The notes beneath the pieces are model-generated. The model saw only the letters and a program-made list of their open reading frames with translations, did no database searches and was not told the origin of the DNA. Positions 55,708-64,000 of a stretch of 64,000 nucleotides of DNA are shown in pieces (the first letter of the stretch is position 1; each line of letters starts with the position of its first letter). This DNA is from Warburgia ugandensis (taxonomy: Eukaryota > Streptophyta > Magnoliopsida > Canellales > Canellaceae): the NCBI GenBank assembly GCA_035236585.1, contig CP141126.1, positions 70,781,414 through 70,845,413 of the forward strand. The letters are read 5' to 3'. Made by a program: the position numbers and the translations under genes.

Positions 55708-58307
55708 TGATAAGTGTTTAATTTTACATAAAAATAACCCAATTAGTTACCCATGTGTTACAACTTATAGGTGTAAATTAGGGTTTTTAGACCAAAGTTT
55801 GTAACACATGACTTTTTGAACTAATGAGGAATCATATTCTTTTTAAGATTTAATTAGAATTTTTCACTTTTTGTAGGAAACAAGATGGTGATCCGACAAC
55901 CGAGATCGATCAAGATGAACATTTAAGATTAAGATCAAAAGATAGAGTCAAAGCCTCAAAATCATCATGTCAACATAAACCAAAGTCCAAAATCATCATG
56001 TGTACCAGCAATGGATGTGATTAAAGGAGCTAATGATGGCCAAAATGGGTCCATGCAGTAAGCCATGCATTCTCACCACCTTTGCACAGAAGCCACTTAA
56101 GTCACCTTAGCCATATAAGCCATGAAAGGTGGCAAGCTAAGGAATTCAAGCTAAACCTTACAAGCCATCAAGCTAAGGGATGGAGCCATGAAGCCAAGCC
56201 AAGGAAGCTTCCTAAGTCAACCATGAAGTTTAGCTAATGTACGCTTCAAAGTTAGCCATCTTAGCCATCAAGCAAAATAAAATGGAAGGCTAGGATTGGA
56301 GGAGATTCAAGAGAGTTATCCATGAGATTTTTAGAAGATAATTAAGGATAAACATATTAGAATAAGATGGTGGCATGTGGACTGATGGGATAAGAGCATT
56401 CAATTTTTAGTGTTTTTCTCACTTTTTCCCACTTTTTCCTTAATTTCCACCTCACCCTTAAGATGCATTACAAATTTCCAAAACTCTACCCCATTCCATC
56501 TCTTATGAAACTTCTCAAACAACCAAATCTCACCACCTAGCACCCTCTACCACTTTCCCAACCAATCAACACCCATTTTCCTATTTTCTAAAGTTTCAAT
56601 CACTTCAAAAGGGCGCAGATGCCCCTTACTAAAATGGCTGCATTTCCCACCTACTCCCCTCCTTAATGCAGCCACCTCCCTCCACATTTTCCTATTTGAT
56701 GTCTATCCTTCTCCCCCATCCTAACCATTCAATTTGACATACTTTGATCCACACCATAGCTTATTATTAGGGTACCCTAGGAAAAATAGGAGAAGATTTA
56801 TAAAAACCAGCCCAAACATAAGCAAACACACACTCTTCTAAACTTAGGAAATGATGTCTCCACCATTGGAAGGAGATGCCCATTTCCTACAGCCCACTTT
56901 TTCTTCTTTCATTTGTTGTCTTGTGGAATCTTAGGGTGCTGCCACTTCCTTCCAAGGTGTATGCTTCTTCCTCAAGTGCTCAACCTAGCATTTTTGAAGT
57001 TTTGATTCATCTTTGAAGGTTGGTTAGTTTCTTTATTCTATTTTTTGGAATTTACTTCCTTTCATGTTAGTTTTCCTTGTTTCCCTTTATCTTTCATTGC
57101 TTTTAAATTAAGATTCAAGGTTGGTTTTTCCTTGGTGTGACATCCAAGGGAAGTCATCTTGAATCTAATTTTCCCTTCTCCTTCCATGGCCTTTTGAATA
57201 TCTTTTAGTTGTCTCTTTATTTCTTGGTTTGTTTGCTTAAGTTCCATTGGTTAGTGCCTTAGATTTGTTCATGAGTGATTGTTCGAACAATTAAAGAAAA
57301 TATTTTATTGTAATTAAGGAGTGATTAAGATTATGTGAACATCATTGTAATAGTATTTAAATTTAAGATTTGGATTACATGTATGGAGTATTATGTTGAT
57401 GAACTTTTGATTTGATTCAATGAAGATAGATGGAATTTTCAATTCATGCTTGTGTCCATAGTAAGTTATCTTTGTTATTGAATATTTGATTACATTAGAA
57501 GTGATTAATTCCTTGTTTTATATGTTCTATTCATTGAATGTTTCAATTACATTACTATTGGAATTTCTTTACATGAATGGTTTATGTAATTTCCAGCACC
57601 ATTCAATCATGTTCACTTGATCTTTCAAGAGCCCAACTAGATTGTTAGATAGCTTAGTTAATGTTAGAAATAGATTGCATGCTTAGGTTTCCAAAGTAAT
57701 TGATTAAATCCACTCTTATTCAATGAATCATGCACACCATTCCATGGTTACATGTGTGATGATTTGGGAGTTTTTTTTTTCATTGTTTGTTAGTGGTAAT
57801 CTTTCCTTATTTCTCTTGTTTAGTTGTAGTTAAATTCCATTATTTTTCATTTTCTTTAATTTGGAAAGTAATTAATTTTGTGAGACTTATTGTGATTTTA
57901 TTGCTTACTTTTCTTAGTTTTGAGGATTGGAAAGGTAGTTTGTTGAAGCATGTTTACCTTAAATCAGTTGTTAATTTCATGTTTAGGAAAGTTGCGAAAT
58001 TGCATTTTAGGAAAGGCTTTTTTATTAGGAAAGTCATAAAATTATAATTTTTTTATTTAGGAAATTTTTAATTTTAGGAAAGTTTTCAATTTAACATGTT
58101 TTTTTTTTTTTTTTTTAGTTTCCAATTTCATGTGTTAATTTCCAATCTTAGTTTAAGTCAAAAATCACTTGCATTTGGCTAGGTTAGATATTTTAAAATA
58201 GGGACCACTAGCATCACATTAGTTCAACTCCTTGTGGGATCGACCTCACTAGCATACTATATTGCAAATGATTCATGGGCTTGCAAGTTTTGTCTAAAAC
58301 AACGACA
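55708..58307 (+). repeat. Athila-type LTR, full length, third of the tandem set
   Basis: 2600 bp from TGATAAGTGTTTAATTTT to AACAACGACA. It has a TATA box at 56797 and the AAGCCA-type motif cluster (56090-56280). After it comes TTTTGGAATCATAGC, only loosely like the primer site, then a minus-strand copy of the same LTR from 58339. The 86-codon ORF at 57787 is incidental. Confidence 0.87.
56797..56806 (+). promoter_or_regulatory. TATA box of the Athila LTR
   Basis: TTTATAAAAA in the same context as at 48582. A transcript starting about 30 bp downstream and reading past 58307 would enter the inverted LTR copy. Confidence 0.6.
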
Positions 58308-58338
58308 AGCTTTTGGAATCATAGCAGTATACCATGCT

Positions 58339-60664
58339 AGTGAAACTTTCCTAAAATGCAATTTATCAACTTTCTTAAACTAACTTTCCTTAACATGAAA
58401 TTAACAACAAATTTAAGGAAAACACACTTTAACAAACTACTTTCCTAATCATGCAAACTAAGATAACTAAGCAAGCAAATCAACTTTTTTAACAAGTGTG
58501 AAAAAATTAATTACTTTCCAAACTAAATAAGATGTAAACTAATAGAATTCAACTACAACTAAATAGGAAAAATAAACAAATAATTACCACTAACAAAAAA
58601 AGAAAGGAAAAACAACCCTATCATCATGCATTTAACCATGGAATGATATGCATGGTTCATTGGATAGGAGTGGATATAATCAACTAGTTTGGAAACCTAA
58701 ACATGTAATCTATTTCTAAAATTAACTATGCTATCTAACAATCTAGTTGGGCTCTTGAAAAATCAAGTGACCATGATTGTATGGTGCTAGAAATTAACAT
58801 AATTCATACAAAGCAATTCCAGCAGTATGGTAATTGAAACTTTCAATGAATAGAACATGTAATACATGGAATTAATCACTTCTAATGCAATCAAACATTC
58901 AATAAAAAATATGATTGGCTTCTAGACACAAACATGAATTGAAAACTACAACTATCTTCATTGAATCAAATCAAAAGTTCATCAACATAATACTCCATAC
59001 ATGTAATCCAAATATGAAATTTAAATGCTATTACAATGATGTTCACTTATTCTTAATCACTCCTTAATTACAAGCCAATTTATTCTTCCATTGTTCCAAC
59101 AATCACTCATGAACTAACATTCTTGAAATCAAGGAAAATCCTATGGAAAACTAAGGCAACAACCATTGGAACACAAGCAACCAAAGCTGGAAAATTAAGA
59201 GGGTTGAAAGAGAACAAAGATACAATGAAATGTAAAGAGCAAAACTAGATTCATGAGAACTTCCCTTAGCTATCAATCCAAGGAAAAACCAGACTTGAAT
59301 CATAATTTAAATTCCAGGAAAGATAAAGGAAAACAAGGCAAATTAACATGAAAAGAAGTAGATTCCAGCAAAGAGAATAAGGAAACTAACCAACCTTCAA
59401 AGATGAATCAAAATTCCAAAAATCCTAGCTTGAACACTTGAGGAAGAAGCATACACCTTGGAAGGAAGTGGCTGCACCCAAAGACTCAACAAACCAACAA
59501 ACAAAAGAAGTAAAAGTGAGTTGTAGGAAGCGGGCATCTCCTTCCAATGGAGGAGACGTCTTTTCCTAAGGTACCCTAATATTAAGTTGTGGTGTGGATT
59601 AAAGTATGTCAAATTGAATGGCTAGGATCGAGGAAAAAGAGTAGACATCAAATAGGAAAGGGTGGAAGGACGTGGTTGCATTATGGAGAGGAGTAGGTGG
59701 GAGACGCCGCCATTTTAAGAAGGTGTCTCTTCCCCCTTTCGAAGCCATTGAAACCTTTAAGCAATAGGAAAGTGGGCAGGGATTGGTTGGGAAGATGTGG
59801 AGGGTGTTAGGTGGAGAGATTGGGTTGGTTGGGAAGTTTCCTAAGAAGTGTAATGAGATAGGGTTTTGGAAATTCGTAGTACATCTTAAGAGAAGTGGAA
59901 ATTAAGGAAAAAGTGAGAAAAACGCTGAAAATTGAATGCTCTTATCCCATTGGTCCATGTGCCATCTTATTCTAATATATTTCCCTCAATTATCTTGGAA
60001 ATATCTCATGGATAACTCTCTTAAATCTCCTCCAATCCTAGCCTTCCATTTATCTTAGATGGCTCACTTTGAAGGCTTCATTGGCTAAGCTTCATGGATG
60101 GCTTAGGAAGCTTCTTGGCTTGGCTTCATGACTCCATCTCTTAGCATGAGTGGCTTGTATGGTTTGGCTTGAATTCCTTAGCTTGCCAACTTCTTATATG
60201 ACTTATATGGCTAAGGTGACTTAAGTGGCTCCTATGCAAAGGTGGTGGGAATGCATGGGTTACTTCATGGGCCCACTTTGGCCATCTTTAGCTACTTTAA
60301 TCACATCCATTATTGGTCCACAAGATGAGAATGGCCTTTGGTTTATGTGAAGTGATGATTTTGAGGCTTCATCTCCATCTTTTGATCTTGATCTTCAATT
60401 TCATTTCAATCGATCTCGACTATTGGATCACCATATTACTTCCTATAAAAAGTAATAAATTATAATTAAATCATAGAAAAACATGATTAATAACTTACTT
60501 ACCTTGGACTAGCTTCTGTACTCACAAAATAATAAAATTTTGGCTTATTAGTTCAAAAGTGCATTTGTTACGAATTTTTGTCTAAAAACCCTAATTTACC
60601 TCTATCAGTTGTAACAAATCGGTAACTAATTAAGTGGTTTTTATGCAAAATTAAACCCTTATCA
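58339..60664 (-). repeat. 3' LTR of the minus-strand Athila element, 3'-truncated
   Basis: On the minus strand it starts TGATAAGGGTTTAATTTTGC at 60664 and matches 55708 onward until GGAAAGTTTCAC at 58339, so about the last 300 bp of the LTR are gone. The segment with the TATA box and start region present at 48560-48640 and 56780-56850 is missing here (junction at about 59571), removed between two TAGGAAAAGA repeats. Confidence 0.85.
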
Positions 60665-62459
60665 CACCCCCTCCAACTAGAATTTTTCTAGTCCCAAGAA
60701 AAACATGTAAAAATTTATTTTACAAAAATAAATACAAAGTGTTGCTTTCATAGGTACTCACGTTTGCATTTAGCACATGCAACAAGCCCTTAAGCCCTTA
60801 TGTTATCCCTAGTGGATGAGTTAGGCCTCATGAGGGTTTGCAGTGAATATACCCACAAAATTCTTAAGGTTGTGTCCCCTATTTCATCTTAGAGAATCCT
60901 CATTCATTAGCACTCAACTAGTTTCTCACAGCTTAATGGAGAAGATTAACCATTTTACAAATCATACACATACTAAAGACATTTCATTCTAGTTATTTCT
61001 TAGAGTTATGTGTGCGTCTAACCATTTAAGTCATGAATTCTAATTGAATATGCTTAAATTTCATTGAAAATGTGTCTTGAACTCAAATCCTTATAGGTAT
61101 ACTCTCATAAATGAAGTTCTTCAATAAGGGTTTAAACATATTTTGCTCATTATGTGATCGAATTCAACAAAGCTAATGGTTCACATAAAATGATAAAGAG
61201 ACAAAGGAAAGCGATCCTTAAGAATGGATGTCGTTACCAAGAATAGTAGGGGTATTTTACCTTAATTCTTTCTTTTTATCTCCTCTTTAAGGCTATGTCC
61301 CACCTAAGATCAACAAGTCTTTAATTAAGATGAAATGTAGGCTTAGGTGGGGTTCTAAAAAGAAGGGTCTAAGGATTTCAATGATTTAAAATGGAGTAGA
61401 GGTCTTCAATGAATATCTCTTAAGGAATGTTTTGGCTTTGTTGGAGTGAATTTCCTTTGTGTTCCTGTCTTTCACTTTTTCTCTTATTTTTCTGATACTT
61501 CTTTCTTTTCAACTTTTTTTTTTGAAAGAAAGAATGCTAATTTTCTCACTTCTTTCACTTTTTCTCCTCTTTTGAACTTTTCTACTAACTCTACTCATTT
61601 TGAAAATGGGTAATGCTTATTTATTTTACTAATTTTTCTAGGTTATGTTAAGTGAGATTAAGAAATAAAGGCTTAATAGTAGCCTCAAAGGGCTTACTAG
61701 AGGTCTGAAATATACTGGGTAGGATTTATGTCTCTAGGCTAAACAAGAATAGCTTATATCATTTCCTAGGTTCCCTAAAGCTTATCAAATTCAATAATTT
61801 TTCTAGAAATGAAGCCATTACTCCTATTTATTCTTGGTAGTCAACTAAAACAATGATAACAGGATCACACTAAGTTATGTATGTTGAAGAAACTATGCAA
61901 TTACTTATAACTCTCTGAAAGAAGATAATCTCTAAACTCACTGGGTTATAGGTCTCCATTAATTTTCCTCCAGGTCTCTAAGTCATACCTCTCTATTAGT
62001 CTTCACTATGTGCTATGTCTAAATGATTTTTGAGAATTGAATTTTATAAAATGCTTCAACACATTAATAATATGAAAAGCAAATCATATCCCATTAAGAG
62101 GTGAAAACAGTAGAATTACTAAAATTTGAGCATCCAATTCTCACAATAGTAAGGGAACTCTCCAAAAAACCCTTCTTTTTTTTTTTGAAAGGCTCAAGAA
62201 AATTTCAAATCCCTATATGCATCTACACCCCCCCAACCGGAATGAAACATTGTCCCTAGTGCAAGAAAACATAGCATCCTATATTGAAAGATGTAGAAGA
62301 TGGAGATGTAAAAATATCTAGGTTCTCTGAGGGAGCACTAATTTTTACGACTTTAGCCAAACATAATGATGAGTAAAATGATGGTAATCTACAAGGGTTC
62401 CTAGAGTGGTAATCTAACGTGGATCATGATACTAAGGTATCTCTAATAGTATCTCATCA
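60665..62459 (-). other. Non-coding region between integrase and 3' LTR, with two polypurine-like tracts
   Basis: 1.8 kb without domains or an env-like frame. On the minus strand GGAGGGGGTG (60674-60665) adjoins the LTR, and GGTTGGGGGGG (62238-62228) lies about 1.57 kb upstream, after GACAATGTTTCATTCC. The internal regions at 46044 and 54114 match the part between them. Confidence 0.75.
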
Positions 62460-63450
62460 AACTTAGAATTAGGCATCTCTAAGAAAGGTTTTAACCTCTG
62501 ACCATTGACTTTATGGATTTCTCTGTCCTTCTCAATCTTGATGGCCCCATGAGGTTAGAAGGTGTGTACTATACATGGTCCAATCCATCTAGACTAGAGT
62601 TTTCCTGTGAAGAGATGCAATCTAGAGTTATACAGTAAGACCTTTTGTCCAGGTGTGAAGGATTTCCTTAACATTTGGTGATCATATGCAGCCGTCATTC
62701 AGTCTTTGCATAATCATCTAGAGTCATATCCGGTGTGTCTTAGTAGAATCTAAGTCAAAATTGAGCTTTTTGATAGCCCAATATACTTTATGCTCTAATT
62801 CTCCTAGTAAGTGGTAGGCCTTTCCATGGACTAGGGGATAAGGTGACATTCCTATAGGGGTTTTATAAGTCGTATGATAGCCCGTAAAGCATTTTTGAGC
62901 CTTATGGACTAATCCTTCCTTCTTGGATTGATTGTCTCCTTTAGAATCCACTTTATCTCCCTATTGGATACCTCTACTTGGCCACTGGTCTGAGGGTGGT
63001 ATGTAGTAGCTATTCTATGGTTGACACCGTCGCAGTATAGTATAGCAGCAGAATTAGCTAAAGCTAGAGTCAAACGAGCAGGTCTAGTCTCTAGCCTCCC
63101 CCAAGCTTATACCTCTACTTGGCCACTTGGAAACGTAGTCCACTCCCACTAGGATGTAAAGATTTCCAAAAAAATTAGGAAAGGGTCCAATGAATTCTAT
63201 GCCCCAAAAATCAAATGGCTCTATAATAAGGATTGAGTTTAAGGGCATCATATGCCTCCTTCCTAGACTACCTAATCTTTGACACCTCATACATGCTATG
63301 CAATAAGTATGTGCATCCTTAAATATGCTAGGCCAATAAAAACCACACAAAAAAAAATCTGCAATTGTCTTTCTAGAGCTAAAATGGCCCCCACATGCAT
63401 GATCATGACCAAAGGAGATAATTTGATTATGTTCACTATCTGGTATGCAT
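62460..63450 (-). pseudogene. Integrase of the minus-strand Athila element
   Basis: The 88-codon stretch 63350-63084 has the CMRC half of the zinc site and GIEFIGPFPN, where the first catalytic position is Glu52 (63195-63197) instead of Asp, then YVSKW. It then enters foreign sequence (63108-63027): the part of the core with the second catalytic Asp is replaced. Homology resumes at about 63022 with [17 protein letters not shown], keeping the third catalytic Glu. The C-terminal part is open at 62951-62724 (SPYPLVHGKAYHL) and continues near 62640-62500. Clearly non-functional. Confidence 0.82.
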
Positions 63451-64000
63451 CTCCTAGTAACTTAATTGAGACAGTACTTGAATAAGTGCAAGTTATCCTA
63501 AGTAAAATATTTAACCATTGGTCAAAAATCTCTTTTTATCTTATTTGGTCCAATGATTAGGCATTTGTCCTGTAACAAGATAATTAACAATATCACCATA
63601 TCAAGGCAACTAGGAAATATGCAATAACTTTTCATTTAGGAAGGATTCAATTATAACCATGTGATTGCTATTTTACGCCACCACTAGTATGGATAAGTGG
63701 TCTGCTACAACAGTTTTGAAACCTTTCTTGTCTCGAATTTCTAAGTCCAACTCCTATAGCAGTAGTATCGAACAAATCAACCTAGGTTTTGTATCTTTTT
63801 TAGAAAGGAGGTACTTTAAAGCCGGGTGATCTGAGTACACTATAACTCTAGACCCTAACAAGTAGTTGAGTTACACATCATTTAGTGTTACACATCTCCT
63901 TCTCTGTGGTGGAATAATTGAGTTACACATCATTTAGTGTTTTACTAATGTAATATATTACATGGAGAATGTTATCAATGCACTGACCCAAAATAGCTCC
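63451..64000 (-). pseudogene. RNase H to integrase linker of the minus-strand Athila element
   Basis: From the window end leftward, the minus strand reads GAILGQCIDN and ISKTLNDVQLNYSTTEKE, the RNase H region corresponding to 42830-42930. A 24-bp sequence is then repeated (63918-63941 and 63866-63889) in place of about 50 bp of coding sequence, and VYSDHP-like codons follow at about 63840. The linker to integrase (63480-63750) matches 43140-43330 in layout. Confidence 0.7.

Larger units (their letters stand above)
58339..64000 (-). mobile_element. Minus-strand Athila element, runs off the window
   Basis: Truncated 3' LTR (58339-60664), polypurine tract, non-coding 3' region (60665-62459), integrase remnants (62460-63450) and RNase H remnants up to the window end. 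It keeps the long region between integrase and LTR that the plus-strand gag-pol element lost. The rest of pol, gag and the 5' LTR should lie beyond 64000. Confidence 0.82.

Noticed and set aside
57062..57247. 61-codon minus-strand ORF with a near-identical partner at 48847-49032
   Set aside because: The similarity is explained by both lying in the same place of Athila LTRs; it is antisense to the LTR and absent as an open frame in the copy at 35572-38003.
59397..59612. 71-codon minus-strand ORF that could suggest a membrane peptide
   Set aside because: It is LTR sequence in sense orientation around the deleted promoter; hydrophobic by composition and not conserved as an ORF at 36500-36700 or 56900-57050.
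1..64000. CRISPR arrays, bacterial operons or phage
   Set aside because: No short regular repeats with unique spacers, no ribosome-binding-site-led gene runs; all coding remnants are plant LTR retrotransposon or LINE domains.

Overview
This 64-kb window is AT-rich nuclear DNA from a flowering plant and is made almost entirely of decayed, nested LTR retrotransposons. I found no credible host gene, tRNA, rRNA or CRISPR array. Three things point to a plant: Ty3/gypsy chromovirus (Tekay/Del-type) elements with primer sites matching initiator-Met tRNA and a C-terminal chromodomain; Athila-type elements whose primer site reads TGGCGCTATTGTTGGGGA; and a Tat/Ogre-type protease remnant. The species cannot be told from the sequence. 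The density and nesting suggest a pericentromeric or otherwise repeat-rich region.

Left half (about 2.6-28.3 kb): after a decayed stretch with a truncated Tekay-like LTR and a minus-strand LINE end, three elements are stacked. An outer Tekay-type element (4154-28262, 5' LTR 4154-7331, 3' LTR cut at 28262) is split inside its reverse-transcriptase region by a middle element (10822-27190, perfect ATAGT target-site duplication, 3.3-kb LTRs, no recognisable gag or pol). The 3' LTR of the middle element is in turn split by an inner, minus-strand, chromodomain-bearing element (18503-24029, near-perfect CCAAC/CCAAT duplication), which lost its gag, protease and most of its reverse transcriptase by a deletion reaching into its 5' LTR. 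The insertion order is therefore outer, middle, inner.

Right half (about 28.3-64 kb): an unclassified stretch and a Tat/Ogre-type gag-protease remnant lead into a cluster of Athila-type material. It contains a minus-strand LTR with part of its 3' internal region (30728-35571); a plus-strand element with gag, protease, RT, RNase H and integrase remnants (35572-44514); then a run of three plus-strand LTRs (44692-46043, 47451-50171, 55708-58307) separated by two short gag/pol-less internal regions. A 3.9-kb Tekay-type solo LTR (50209-54113) sits in the second of these. Finally a minus-strand Athila element (58339 to the window end) lies against the last plus-strand LTR and forms a long inverted repeat with about 2.3-kb arms.

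No element looks able to move by itself: every recognisable coding domain has stops, frameshifts or catalytic substitutions. The most interesting signals are structural: a 14-bp stem-loop conserved with a paired base change in five Tekay-type LTRs, the gag/pol-less Athila derivative in a shared-LTR tandem array carrying an inverted leader block, the LTR inverted repeat near 58.3 kb, and an in-frame TA microsatellite expansion inside a reverse-transcriptase gene. All similarities were judged by eye.
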